From Tragulus kanchil (taxonomy: Eukaryota > Chordata > Mammalia > Artiodactyla > Tragulidae): a stretch of DNA of 64,000 nucleotides. This document shows, piece by piece, positions 11,876 through 23,914 of this stretch. The notes beneath the pieces are model-generated. The model was given only the letters and a program-made list of their open reading frames with translations. It was not told the origin of the DNA and ran no database searches. Each line of letters opens with the position of its first letter. The stretch's first letter is position 1. A program made the position numbers and the translations under genes. The DNA lies in contig JAIOJX010000004.1 of assembly GCA_022376925.1 (NCBI GenBank), forward strand, positions 1,178,001-1,242,000, written 5' to 3'.

Positions 11876-12870
11876 CCCCAACATACAAAGATGAAGATCA
11901 TAGCATCTAGTCTTACCACTTCATGGCAAATAGATAGGGAAAAAGTAGAAACAGTAGATTTCATCTTCTTGGGCTCCAAAATCAATGAAGACGGTGGCTG
12001 TAGCCATGAAATTATCTTGCTCCTTGGAAGAATAGTTATGTGAAACCTAGACAGTATATTAAAAAATAGACAAATCAATTTGCTGACAAAGATCCATGTA
12101 GTCAAAGCAATGGTTTTTCTAGTAGTCATGGATGTGAGAATTGGACCATAAAGAAAGCTGAGCACCAAAGAATTTATGCTTTTCAACCGTGGTGCAGGAG
12201 AAGAAATGGCAGCCAAGTCCGATATTCTTGCCTGGAAAATTCCATGGACATAGAAGCCTGGTGAGCAACAGTCCATTTATATATATGTATGTCTTCCCTG
12301 ATGACTCAGTGGTGAGCAATCGGCCTGCAATGCAGGAGACCTGGGTTCTATCTCTGGGTTAAGAAGATCCCCCTGGAGGAGGGCGTATGAAGCCACTCCA
12401 GTATTCTTGCCTGGAGACTTCCATGGACAGAGGAGCCTGATGGGCTGCAGTCTATGGGGTCACACGGAGTTGGGCACGATTGAAGTGACTAAGCCGCAGC
12501 AGCAGCAGCAACTGTGGTGCTGGAGAAGACTCTTCAGAGTCCCTTGGACTGCAAGGAGATCAAATCAGTCAATTATAAGGGAAATCAACACTGAATATTC
12601 ACTGGAAGGACTGATGCTGAAGCTGAAGCTCCAATACTTTGGCCACCTGATGTGAAGATATGACTTGTTGGAAAAGACCCTGATGTTGGGAAAACGAGAA
12701 GGCAAAAGGAGAAGGGGACAACAGAGGATGAGATAGTTGGATAGCATCATTGACTCAATGGACATGAGTTTGAGCAAACTAAGGAAGATAGAGAAGGACA
12801 GGGAAACCTGGCATGATGCAGTTCATGGGGTCGCAGAGTCAAACACGACTTAGCAACCAAACAACAATAA
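11876..12870 (+). mobile_element. BovB LINE, 3' part
   Basis: BovB continues after the TMEM230 insertion. The sequence gatgaagatcatagcatct and later the conserved C-terminal coding block (residues like WRRLFRVPWTARRSNQSI and LKLKLQYFGHLM) match the end of the BovB ORF. The last bases, tcgcagagtcaaacacgact, are its 3' end. Bov-tA fragments interrupt it at about 12190-12500. The frame is broken in several places. Confidence 0.9.
12190..12500 (+). mobile_element. Bov-tA SINE and fragment inside BovB
   Basis: There are two pieces. Bases 12190-12274 are part of a Bov-A body (attcttgcctggaaaattcc). Bases 12290-12500 are a fuller Bov-tA, with head cttccctgatgactcag, B-box ctgggttctatctc, body with ccatggacagaggagcctga, and a (cag)n tract near 12496-12510. 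BovB sequence (ctgtggtgctggagaagact) resumes immediately after. Confidence 0.8.
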
Positions 12871-13248
12871 GTCCAGTAACTTGGAGCCAGGGACAGAAGA
12901 AGTACCCCATAACTATCCCTAGGCCGGCAGAGGAAACAGGAGGAAACCCAGAAAAAGGCAGGCCTCTATGGAGAACATGGCATGATAGAACCTACACAAT
13001 GAAGGAAAAGTAGTCTGTGGAGACACTACAGGGAACGCATCTCCCTTTCCATCTCCTGCCTGCACTCTCCATTGGATGAATTAACTCACAGCTACAGGGC
13101 AAACAGCCCTGTGATGAAGTCCACAGTAGTTAGCATCCCAGGGCACAGAGCAGGGTGAGGAAGGGAGAAGTGAACTGAAGATATCAGGTAAAGTCCCTCA
13201 GGTTGCTTTGATTTTTCCACTCACCCTGGAGATGGTTTCCAACTAAAG
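12871..13248. other. No recognised feature
   Basis: Single-copy DNA after the end of BovB, of moderate GC. I do not recognise a gene or a repeat family. Confidence 0.45.
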
Positions 13249-15532
13249 ATCATTTGGCCACAGAATCAGCAGGTGTCCACGCATGCTCAGTTGCTTCAGT
13301 TGTTGTGGACTCTTTTTGACTCCGTGGACTGTAGCCCACCAGGCCCTTCTGTCCATGGGATTCTCCAGGCAAGAATTCTGGAGTGAACTGCCATGCCCTC
13401 CTCCAGAATCAGAGTATTACAATTTTGAATTTCTAGAAATGAATTCAGAGACCATCAAAAGCAAACAGATATTGAATACAGAAATCTTCCTTATAAGAGG
13501 GAGCTCATCAAGTTGGCATGGACATAACTGAAAGCTTTTAATGGTTGGAAAATTCTTTCTTATGTTGAACCCCTGTATCTTCCTTTATTTTCTACCCAAA
13601 GGTTCTAGTACTATCTCGCAGTGGTTCCCCAAACCAAGTTTGTTTCTCTTCAGTGACAGACTATGATGCTGTCTCATATCAACCTGTATAGATTTTAAAT
13701 GACTTTCATGTATCATGCTGGGTCTTCTCTTTTCCAAGTTAACATTCTTGGAAAATATTCTCATCACCTCAGTGTGACATATGACAATACTTACCAATTT
13801 GAGTCAAAAGATAGGTTAAGGACTGACTGTGTCATGGGACCCTGGACTAGTAATTTTAGCTCTCTGAGTCAGAGTCCTTATCAATTGACAAAAATGGAAA
13901 TAGAAGTAAACCCACTTCATAAAGTTAAAGTGAGGAGCATGTCAGAATATATGTGAGAGGAAACATGATAGAAACAGCACAAGCATTCATGTCAGAGTCC
14001 TGGTCTCAAATCCAGTCTCGCTCGATTATAAACCAGTCACTTCTCTTCTCAGAATTGTTAACACATTTTTTAAATGGGAGTAATACCTAGGCCCACATTA
14101 TATTTGGGAGCTCAGGGCAAAAGTCAAAATAGAAGCCCATATACAATGTGTCTGTAATTTATTTAGCCAAACTATGTAAAGTTTATACATAAGACACATT
14201 TAAATAAAATTATATCCTCCTTCCTTGTCTTTAAAGGAATAAAGCTTCATGGCAATATGAAAATCTAGGTTGAAATGTAAAATTTTCAGACTCATTAGAA
14301 TTCTTTCCTAGAATAGAGTGGTATGTGAGAAATTGGTCACTGGTCCTGCTACTGACCTCCAGACTTTGTTTCTTCCATTCCCAATCCCATCATTTGGCCA
14401 CAGAATCAGCAGGTGTCCACGCATGCTCAGTTGCTTCAGTTGTTGTGGACTCTTTTGACTCCGTGGACTGTAGCCCACCAGGCCCTTCTGTCCATGGGAT
14501 TCTCCAGGCAAGAATTCTGGAGTGAACTGCCATGCCCTCCTCCAGAATCAGAGTATTACAATTTTGAATTTCTAGAAATGAATTCAGAGACCATCAAAAG
14601 CAAACAGATATTGAATACAGAAATCTTCCTTATAAGAGGGAGCTCATCAAGTTGGCATGGACATAACTGAAAGCTTTTAATGGTTGGAAAATTCTTTCTT
14701 ATGTTGAACCCCTGTATCTTCCTTTATTTTCTACCCAAAGGTTCTAGTACTATCTCGCAGTGGTTCCCCAAACCAAGTTTGTTTCTCTTCAGTGACAGAC
14801 TATGATGCTGTCTCATATCAACCTGTATAGATTTTAAATGACTTTCATGTATCATGCTGGGTCTTCTCTTTTCCAAGTTAACATTCTTGGAAAATATTCT
14901 CATCACCTCAGTGTGACATATGACAATACTTACCAATTTGAGTCAAAAGATAGGTTAAGGACTGACTGTGTCATGGGACCCTGGACTAGTAATTTTAGCT
15001 CTCTGAGTCAGAGTCCTTATCAATTGACAAAAATGGAAATAGAAGTAAACCCACTTCATAAAGTTAAAGTGAGGAGCATGTCAGAATATATGTGAGAGGA
15101 AACATGATAGAAACAGCACAAGCATTCATGTCAGAGTCCTGGTCTCAAATCCAGTCTCGCTCGATTATAAACCAGTCACTTCTCTTCTCAGAATTGTTAA
15201 CACATTTTTTAAATGGGAGTAATACCTAGGCCCACATTATATTTGGGAGCTCAGGGCAAAAGTCAAAATAGAAGCCCATATACAATGTGTCTGTAATTTA
15301 TTTAGCCAAACTATGTAAAGTTTATACATAAGACACATTTAAATAAAATTATATCCTCCTTCCTTGTCTTTAAAGGAATAAAGCTTCATGGCAATATGAA
15401 AATCTAGGTTGAAATGTAAAATTTTCAGACTCATTAGAATTCTTTCCTAGAATAGAGTGGTATGTGAGAAATTGGTCACTGGTCCTGCTACTGACCTCCA
15501 GACTTTGTTTCTTCCATTCCCAATCCCATCAT
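13249..15532. repeat. Tandem duplication 5 (unit about 1.14 kb)
   Basis: Bases 13249-14392 recur at 14389-15532, offset 1139-1140. The ends share atcat, so the joint has microhomology. The copies differ by one T (ctctttttgac at 13311 versus ctcttttgac at 14451). The unit starts just before a Bov-A fragment. Confidence 0.95.
13276..13405 (-). mobile_element. Bov-A body fragment, antisense
   Basis: The minus strand reads as a Bov-A unit: complements of gagtcggacacgactgag-type sequence, ccatggacagaaggg and ccagaattcttgcctgg. No tRNA head follows, so it is a fragment. It is repeated at 14416-14544. Confidence 0.75.
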
Positions 15533-15864
15533 GTCTCATGAAGGGCCTTGTGAACAAATGACCTGTATTCCTAAACCTGTCCAAACTTCACTTAATCCCT
15601 GGTAAACAATCACATGTAGGTCACATTCTGAGATGAAGGGTGTGTAAATTAGCAACACAGGCTGCCTTGGAGAATGCAGCTGGGAAGATGTCTATATAGC
15701 CTCTGTTAGTAGGATCACGCCTGTTTGGGATGGCAATTCAGGAGTTCAGGGTTCCAGCATATAGTCCATAAGGAGATTACAAGTGTGTTCAGGGTATGTG
15801 TTTGACCTACAAGCTCCTATCCCTGTGGGAGAGACAAAGAAATCCTTTTGTAAAAAGGGTTTTG

Positions 15865-16062
15865 GGGGTTCCTATTCGTTCTGATTGTAAAGAACCTGCC
15901 TGTCATGCAGGAGACACAGGTTCCATCCCTGGGTTAGAAAGATCCCCTGGAGAAGAGAATGGCAACCCACTCCAGTTATCTTTCCTGGAGAATTCCATGG
16001 AAAGAGGAGCCTGGCAAGCTATAGTCCATGGGGTTGCCCAGCCAGGCACAACTGAGTGAATT
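15865..16062 (+). mobile_element. Bov-tA SINE, copy 1
   Basis: A head like ttccctattcgttctgattg, a B-box-like ggttccatccctgggtt, then the Bov-A body with gagaagagaatggcaaccc and gaggagcctggcaagct, ending in acaactgagtg. It is repeated at 17027-17222, and the 3' third again at 18339-18408. Confidence 0.85.
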
Positions 16063-17026
16063 TCACACACACACTAAGATGGTACCAGTGATACTCAATT
16101 TTCAAAACTATTACAAGAATTAGCAGTTAATGCATGGAAGTGAAGTACTCAGAATATAAAAAATGTTAACAATATTAAAAATATATAAAGGTTGTTGTAC
16201 CTATTATTCCTGTCATTATTAGAATATGCTTGGAAAACCATTACGTACGACAGGAACACATGGAGCATACTGGTAATACTGACTCCTTTTGACTCATATA
16301 AGACCTTTTCATTAATTATAATATCAAGGAGAATTCACACTTAACTTCTCAGAATTGTTAACACATTTTTTAAATGGGAGTAATACCTAGGCCCACATTA
16401 TATTTGGGAGCTCAGGGCAAAAGTCAAAATAGAAGCCCATATACAATGTGTCTGTAATTTATTTAGCCAAACTATGTAAAGTTTATACATAAGACACATT
16501 TAAATAAAATTATATCCTCCTTCCTTGTCTTTAAAGGAATAAAGCTTCATGGCAATATGAAAATCTAGGTTGAAATGTAAAATTTTCAGACTCATTAGAA
16601 TTCTTTCCTAGAATAGAGTGGTATGTGAGAAATTGGTCACTGGTCCTGCTACTGACCTCCAGACTTTGTTTCTTCCATTCCCAATCCCATCATGTCTCAT
16701 GAAGGGCCTTGTGAACAAATGACCTGTATTCCTAAACCTGTCCAAACTTCACTTAATCCCTGGTAAACAATCACATGTAGGTCACATTCTGAGATGAAGG
16801 GTGTGTAAATTAGCAACACAGGCTGCCTTGGAGAATGCAGCTGGGAAGATGTCTATATAGCCTCTGTTAGTAGGATCACGCCTGTTTGGGATGGCAATTC
16901 AGGAGTTCAGGGTTCCAGCATATAGTCCATAAGGAGATTACAAGTGTGTTCAGGGTATGTGTTTGACCTACAAGCTCCTATCCCTGTGGGGAGAGACAAA
17001 GAAATCCTTTTGTAAAAGGTTTGGGG

Positions 17027-17222
17027 CTTCCCTATTCGTTCTGATTGTAAAGAACCTGCCTGTCATGCAGGAGACACAGGTTCCATCCCTGGGTTAGAAA
17101 GATCCCCTGGAGAAGAGAATGGCAACCCACTCCAGTTATCTTTCCTGGAGAATTCCATGGAAAGAGGAGCCTGGCAAGCTATAGTCCATGGGGTTGCCCA
17201 GCCAGGCACAACTGAGTGAATT
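17027..17222 (+). mobile_element. Bov-tA SINE, copy 2
   Basis: The same element as at 15865, duplicated. The start, ggggcttccctattcg, is better preserved here than in copy 1. The left break of tandem duplication 7 (17153) cuts this SINE. Confidence 0.85.
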
Positions 17223-17544
17223 TCACACACACACTAAGATGGTACCAGTGATACTCAATTTTCAAAACTATTACAAGAATTAGCAGTTAATGCATGGAAG
17301 TGAAGTACTCAGAATATAAAAAATGTTAACAATATTAAAAATATATAAAGGTTGTTGTACCTATTATTCCTGTCATTATTAGAATATGCTTGGAAAACCA
17401 TTACGTACGACAGGAACACATGGAGCATACTGGTAATACTGACTCCTTTTGACTCATATAAGACCTTTTCATTAATTATAATATCAAGGAGAATTCACAC
17501 TTGTCATAGCTGTTAGTTTGAAGAAGCTCTTCTGTTATTAACAA

Positions 17545-17779
17545 TGGATACCTATACTATCATATGTGAAAAAGATAGCTATTGTCATTGTGCTGTGGGA
17601 ATAGGGGATCTTGCAGGGGCGTGGTGCAATGGCCTGGAGGGGTGGGATGAGGGGGACTGGGCGGGGAGTGGAGGAGCAAGGGGGCCAGGGACATAGATAT
17701 ACATATGACTAATCTGGGATTATACATATCTTTAAACAACAAAACTCTGCAAAAATAAAAAGTAAAATAAGAAAAAACA
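17545..17779 (+). mobile_element. L1 3' end (3'UTR) fragment
   Basis: The stretch tagctattgtcattgtgctg, the G-rich tract ggaggggtgggatgaggggg and the A-rich end aaaataaaaagtaaaataag match the 3'UTR of the complete 3' end at 41198-41398. It is 5'-truncated. It is repeated at about 18729-18963. Confidence 0.75.
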
Positions 17780-18330
17780 AGTATTTTAAAGTCCAGGCAG
17801 TATAGGTGGTATCCCTGAGAAGTCTGAGTCATGTATCCCTATTTCTACTTTCTGGCTCTAAGCTTTCCTTTCCTACACAAAACCTTCTCCCAGCTCAACA
17901 AAATCTTCTAGCATGCTTTTACCATCTCAAATCACTGAGAACTGATTGAATAATCAAGATGAGTTATCTTGCCTGAAAACACTGCAAGTACAGGAGGCTT
18001 GGCTGGCACTGCAGGTTCACTTGTCTTGCTGTTACCTCACTGCCCTTGGTGTAAACGAGAATAGGACTTGCCTCCTGTCCCTCTGCCTTTTCAATCTGTC
18101 TTCAGTATGTAACTCCCTTTCAGCAATGCCCTATCTGTGCCTCAGACATCAGCAGCCCCGTGACTATGTTCTGCCCAAAGAATTTTCAGATTCTGTCACT
18201 TCACAGCTCTCTGGAATACAGTGCAAAAAATACATTTTATGACTATCAAGAAATCACAGTCTTGGTGCCTGAAAGAGACCAAAGATTTCTTCTTTAATTT
18301 TTCCATTCAGAGAGGAATCTTACTCTATAT
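17780..18330. other. No recognised feature
   Basis: A 98-codon plus-strand frame (17946-18242) lies here and again at 19130-19426. It has no recognisable domain, no splice context I trust and no similarity I can name. I do not call it a gene. Confidence 0.4.
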
Positions 18331-19823
18331 TGGCCCTCTTCCATGGAAAGAGGAGCCTGGCGAGCTAGAGTCCATGGGGTTGCCCAGCCAGGCACAACTG
18401 AGTGAATTGCACACACACACTAAGATGGTACCAGTGATACTCAATTTTCAAAACTATTACAAGAATTAGCAGTTAATGCATGGAAGTGAAGTACTCAGAA
18501 TATAAAAATGTTAACAATATTAAAATATATCCAGGTTGTTGCACCTATTATTCCTGTCATTATTAGAATATGCTTGGAAAACCATTACGTACGACAGGAA
18601 CACATGGAGCATACTGGTAATACTGACTCCTTTTGACTCATATAAGACCTTTTCATTAATTATAATATCAAGGAGAATTCACACTTGTCATAGCTGTTAG
18701 TTTGAAGAAGCTCTTCTGTTATTAACAATGGATACCTATACTATCATATGTGAAAAAGATAGCTATTGTCATTGTGCTGTGGGAATAGGGGATCTTGCAG
18801 GGGCGTGGTGCAATGGCCTGGAGGGGTGGGATGAGGGGGACTGGGCGGGGAGTGGAGGAGCAAGGGGGCCAGGGACATAGATATACATATGACTAATCTG
18901 GGATTATACATATCTTTAAACAACAAAACTCTGCAAAAATAAAAAGTAAAATAAGAAAAAACAAGTATTTTAAAGTCCAGGCAGTATAGGTGGTATCCCT
19001 GAGAAGTCTGAGTCATGTATCCCTATTTCTACTTTCTGGCTCTAAGCTTTCCTTTCCTACACAAAACCTTCTCCCAGCTCAACAAAATCTTCTAGCATGC
19101 TTTTACCATCTCAAATCACTGAGAACTGATTGAATAATCAAGATGAGTTATCTTGCCTGAAAACACTGCAAGTACAGGAGGCTTGGCTGGCACTGCAGGT
19201 TCACTTGTCTTGCTGTTACCTCACTGCCCTTGGTGTAAACGAGAATAGGACTTGCCTCCTGTCCCTCTGCCTTTTCAATCTGTCTTCAGTATGTAACTCC
19301 CTTTCAGCAATGCCCTATCTGTGCCTCAGACATCAGCAGCCCCGTGACTATGTTCTGCCCAAAGAATTTTCAGATTCTGTCACTTCACAGCTCTCTGGAA
19401 TACAGTGCAAAAAATACATTTTATGACTATCAAGAAATCACAGTCTTGGTGCCTGAAAGAGACCAAAGATTTCTTCTTTAATTTTTCCATTCAGAGAGGA
19501 ATCTTACTCTATATCTCTGAGAGATCCTTATTCAATTTTTACTCCTATCTGGATAGCCCTAAAGATGGGGAATTTAGGTCTCCATAAAGCAAACTATGTC
19601 ATTGTCAGGCATCTTGAGTATACAAAAAATTGTTTGCCCATAATCTTTTAACCATTCATACTGAGGTATCTCATCCAGGCACTGGACTAGGGACCAAGAT
19701 GCTATGGTGACTAAGATCATCCTTGTCCTTAATGAACTCTTTATGTTGAGCCAAAATGTTAAATAACAGAATGGCTAAGTTGATGAGCTCTGGAGTCAAA
19801 TTTGTTAGTGGGGTGTCCTAGGG

Positions 19824-22045
19824 AAATCTGAGAATTGATCATATTTTTAAAATAAGACTTCTTTTCTTAAGAACTAGGCCTGATTTTCTCGTATGTTTGT
19901 TTTCGTGATCTCCAGGATGCTGCCTTGTTATGCAAGCTACATATTATAATACAAATCACACATAATGAACCTGAATTTCCATATATGTACTCTGGCTATT
20001 TATTTAATATGTTTTATATCAAATATGAGATAGCACATGATATAATTAGCGAAGTAGGAATGGATCTGATAATAATAAAGGGTACAGAGATCACTCTAGG
20101 AAAGGATCAAGATGGCAGAGTAGGAAGATATGGAGCTCATCTTTCCTCAACAAATGCATTAAAAATATATCTACATGTGCAACAACTCTCATAGAAAACT
20201 AGAGGCAGAAGATCTCTAATATAACCAAAGCTACAAGAAAGATCCCCATGTAACAGGGTATAATGGAGAAAAAAGGGGGCATCAGGATGGGATGAATGAC
20301 TCCTGGAGAAATCTGTAAAGGCTGGAAGGTCCACACAAATGGCTCCTCACCCTGGGAGGTGCCCCTGCTTGCTGGTTGGTGTACCAAGAAAGAAAGAACT
20401 GCTGAAGGGATCTGGCCTCCACTCATTAGGAGTGCGCACTCCTGGCTTGCTAGCAATCAGGGTGGAGAGAGAACAGCACTGATGGCTGCCTCCTCACCAC
20501 ACTTCCCAATCCAAACCATGCCCTGGGTAAGGCTTCTGGGATGAACTGCACCTAGGCACTGAATCTTGGAGAGACGGGTCCTGGGAGAAGACTCAGTCTA
20601 CTTGTGCAAGACTGTCGAAAGGACCCCTATGTGGGCTGTGAAAGGCACAGAGCAAAGAGAAGGCCCCACTGAACATCCAGTGCAGGCTCTGGACACCACA
20701 GCATGATCACACATATTAAAGGGATAAGGGGAAGACGTGGCAGGCATTCATTCCAAAAACAGCCCTGGCACCAAAAATTTTGGACTCACAAGAGTCTATA
20801 CAGGAACACTCCCATGTAAAATCACCCCTTTAAGGGCACAGTAAATAACTGTTTCTCATAAATTTATAGAGACAGAGAAAGCTAAGTAAAATTAAAAAAA
20901 CCAGAGGAACTATTCCCAATTAAAAAACCAAAAAGGAAACCTAGAAATCTGAGAATTGATCATATTTTTAAAATAAGACTTCTTTTCTTAAGAACTAGGC
21001 CTGATTTTCTCGTATGTTTGTTTTCGTGATCTCCAGGATGCTGCCTTGTTATGCAAGCTACATATTATAATACAAATCACACATAATGAACCTGAATTTC
21101 CATATATGTACTCTGGCTATTTATTTAATATGTTTTATATCAAATATGAGATAGCACATGATATAATTAGCGAAGTAGGAATGGATCTGATAATAATAAA
21201 GGGTACAGAGATCACTCTAGGAAAGGATCAAGATGGCAGAGTAGGAAGATATGGAGCTCATCTTTCCTCAACAAATGCATTAAAAATATATCTACATGTG
21301 CAACAACTCTCATAGAAAACTAGAGGCAGAAGATCTCTAATATAACCAAAGCTACAAGAAAGATCCCCATGTAACAGGGTATAATGGAGAAAAAAAGGGG
21401 GCATCAGGATGGGATGAATGACTCCTGGAGAAATCTGTAAAGGCTGGAAGGTCCACACAAATGGCTCCTCACCCTGGGAGGTGCCCCTGCTTGCTGGTTG
21501 GTGTACCAAGAAAGAAAGAACTGCTGAAGGGATCTGGCCTCCACTCATTAGGAGTGCGCACTCCTGGCTTGCTAGCAATCAGGGTGGAGAGAGAACAGCA
21601 CTGATGGCTGCCTCCTCACCACACTTCCCAATCCAAACCATGCCCTGGGTAAGGCTTCTGGGATGAACTGCACCTAGGCACTGAATCTTGGAGAGACGGG
21701 TCCTGGGAGAAGACTCAGTCTACTTGTGCAAGACTGTCGAAAGGACCCCTATGTGGGCTGTGAAAGGCACAGAGCAAAGAGAAGGCCCCACTGAACATCC
21801 AGTGCAGGCTCTGGACACCACAGCATGATCACACATATTAAAGGGATAAGGGGAAGACGTGGCAGGCATTCATTCCAAAAACAGCCCTGGCACCAAAAAT
21901 TTTGGACTCACAAGAGTCTATACAGGAACACTCCCATGTAAAATCACCCCTTTAAGGGCACAGTAAATAACTGTTTCTCATAAATTTATAGAGACAGAGA
22001 AAGCTAAGTAAAATAAAAAAAACCAGAGGAACTATTCCCAATTAA
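19824..22045. repeat. Tandem duplication 8 (unit about 1.10 kb)
   Basis: Bases 19824-20923 recur at 20945-22045, offset 1121. A joint of about 20 bases separates them. A-run length differs (gagaaaaaaggg at 20265 versus gagaaaaaaaggg at 21386), and this changes the frames on the minus strand. Confidence 0.95.
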
Positions 22046-22133
22046 GAGAATAAGAAGTCCTCTGAAAGAACAAAGAATGAAAAAGACCTCATGGTTTACC
22101 ACATAGACACTGCGTTCAAAAAGGAGGAAACAG

Positions 22134-22279
22134 GGATTCCCCAGTAGTCCAGTGGCTAAGACACCAAGCTTCCAATGCAGGGGGCCTGGGTTCAATCCCT
22201 GGTCAGGGAACTAGATCCCACATGCTGCAACTAAAACCTGGTGCAGCCAAATAAAAATAAACAAATAAAAGTTTTAAAA
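22134..22279 (+). mobile_element. CHR-2-like short SINE
   Basis: Opening gggattccccagtagtccag, B-box-like gggttcaatccctggtcagg, then a short body cccacatgctgcaactaaa and tail ccaaataaaaataaacaaat. This is the short tRNA-SINE type of cetartiodactyls and differs from the longer family at 22326. Flanks aggaggaaaca (before) and tggaggaaata (after) may be the target duplication. It is repeated at 23218-23363. Confidence 0.8.
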
Positions 22280-22325
22280 ATGGAGGAAATAAAAAATGCT
22301 AAAGGAATTAAGAAAGATTATCAAG

Positions 22326-22596
22326 GGCTTCCCTGGTGGTCCAGTGGGTAAGGACACTGCCTTGCAGTGCAAGGGGAACCAGTTCGATCCCTGGCCTGGG
22401 AAGATACCACATGCTGCACAGCAGCTGGACCAATGTGTCCAATTACGAGCCGGAGCTCTGAAGCGCATGCACCCAGAGCCGGTGCTCTGCGACCAGAGAG
22501 GCCACTGCAATGGGAGGCCCACACAGGCCAAAGAACAAAGATGGATGAAAATGGATAAATGAAAGACCAATAGAAGTGCCCTCCCCCCCAAAAAAG
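22326..22596 (+). mobile_element. tRNA-derived SINE (long-body family), with target duplication
   Basis: Complete element: ggcttccctggtggtccag, the tRNA-like head, a body with gagccggagctctg, gaggccactgcaatggg and caaagaacaaagatggatg, a C-run and an A-rich tail. The flanks agaaagattatcaa (about 22312-22325) and agaaaggttatcaa (22597-22610) form a 14-bp target duplication with one mismatch. It sits in L1 ORF1 sequence. It is repeated at about 23409-23680. Confidence 0.9.
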
Positions 22597-23408
22597 AGAA
22601 AGGTTATCAACAGAAATGCAGATCACTGCAACAAAGAATTAGAAACTATGAAGGGAAACCAATCAAAATCAGACAACTCGTTTGCCAAGATAAAAACCAA
22701 GTTAAATGCAATTGAATACCAGACTAAATAACGAAGAAGCATAAATAAGTGATCCAGGAAAACTGGTACAGCCACTATGTGCCCCTCCTCCAGTGTAAAA
22801 CAATTGGAGATTTGTTCCCTATTGACCAAAACTCAGTCAAGAGTAGCAGAACAATTAAGGAAAAAGGCTGGGCCCTGCCCAAAGCAAGGAACTATGTCAA
22901 GGGATGCTCTACCTAGATACCTTTTCAGTAAAATCCATCTTGGCTAAGAGATAGGTGTGCACACATGGGAGGACCCTGAGCTATACCAAATATAGACTGT
23001 GAATCAGGCAAATCACAATGATCTACCAAAGGAAACCTAAAGGAAAAAAACTTGGGTTTCTCATAAATTTATAGAGACAGAGAAAGCTAAGTAAAATTAA
23101 AAAAACCAGAGGAACTATTCCCAATTAAGAGAATAAGAAGTCCTCTGAAAGAACAAAGAATGAAAAAGACCTCATGGTTTACCACATAGACACTGCGTTC
23201 AAAAAGGAGGAAACAGGGATTCCCCAGTAGTCCAGTGGCTAAGACACCAAGCTTCCAATGCAGGGGGCCTGGGTTCAATCCCTGGTCAGGGAACTAGATC
23301 CCACATGCTGCAACTAAAACCTGGTGCAGCCAAATAAAAATAAACAAATAAAAGTTTTAAAAATGGAGGAAATAAAAAATGCTAAAGGAATTAAGAAAGA
23401 TTATCAAG

Positions 23409-23680
23409 GGCTTCCCTGGTGGTCCAGTGGGTAAGGACACTGCCTTGCAGTGCAAGGGGAACCAGTTCGATCCCTGGCCTGGGAAGATACCACATGCTGC
23501 ACAGCAGCTGGACCAATGTGTCCAACTACGGAGCCGGAGCTCTGAAGCGCATGCACCCAGAGCCGGTGCTCTGCGACCAGAGAGGCCACTGCAATGGGAG
23601 GCCCACACAGGCCAAAGAACAAAGATGGATGAAAATGGATAAATGAAAGACCAATAGAAGTGCCCTCCCCCCCAAAAAAG
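23409..23680 (+). mobile_element. tRNA-derived SINE, duplicated copy
   Basis: The second copy of the SINE at 22326, made by tandem duplication 9. A substitution and a one-base insertion in the body shift the reading frames. Confidence 0.88.
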
Positions 23681-23914
23681 AGAAAGGTTATCAACAGAAA
23701 TGCAGATCACTGCAACAAAGAATTAGAAACTATGAAGGGAAACCAATCAAAATCAGACAACTCGTTTGCCAAGATAAAAACCAAGTTAAATGCAATTGAA
23801 TACCAGACTAAATAACGAAGAAGCATAAATAAGTGATCCAGGAAAACTGGTACAGCCACTATGTGCCCCTCCTCCAGTGTAAAACAATTGGAGATTTGTT
23901 CCCTATTGACCAAA

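Larger units (their letters stand above)
15184..17502. repeat. Tandem duplication 6 (unit about 1.16 kb)
   Basis: Bases 15184-16342 recur at 16345-17502, offset 1160-1161. The first 350 bases also occur at about 14044-14392, so that stretch is present three times. The copies differ in homopolymers: near 15855 the first copy reads aaaaagggttttgggggttcc, while the second near 17015 reads aaaaggtttggggcttccc, which is the expected SINE start. Copy 1 looks like the erroneous one. Confidence 0.95.
17153..19514. repeat. Tandem duplication 7 (unit about 1.18 kb)
   Basis: Bases 17153-18330 recur at 18339-19514, offset 1184-1186. A joint of about 8 bases (tggccctc) has no clear source. The first part of this unit is itself part of duplication 6, giving a chain of overlapping repeats from 14.0 to 19.5 kb. 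Confidence 0.95.
20104..22752 (+). mobile_element. L1 5' end: 5'UTR and start of ORF1 (3' part missing)
   Basis: The start gatcaagatggcagagtagg, followed by agatatggagctcatctttc, is the classic 5' end of a mammalian L1. The 5'UTR continues, duplicated, to about 22130. The stretch 22611-22752 (cactgcaacaaagaattaga, caagataaaaaccaagtt) matches the beginning of ORF1. Two SINEs are inserted (22136 and 22326). The ORF1 match fades near 22752 and no ORF2 follows, so this is an L1 with its 3' part missing, the reverse of the usual 5' truncation. Confidence 0.75.

Noticed and set aside
12496..12511. (CAG)n as an expandable coding repeat
   Set aside because: It is the short tail of a Bov-tA SINE inside a dead BovB element.
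17946..18242. 98-codon plus-strand frame, also at 19130-19426
   Set aside because: The two copies come from tandem duplication 7, so identity is no sign of selection. No domain or splice support.
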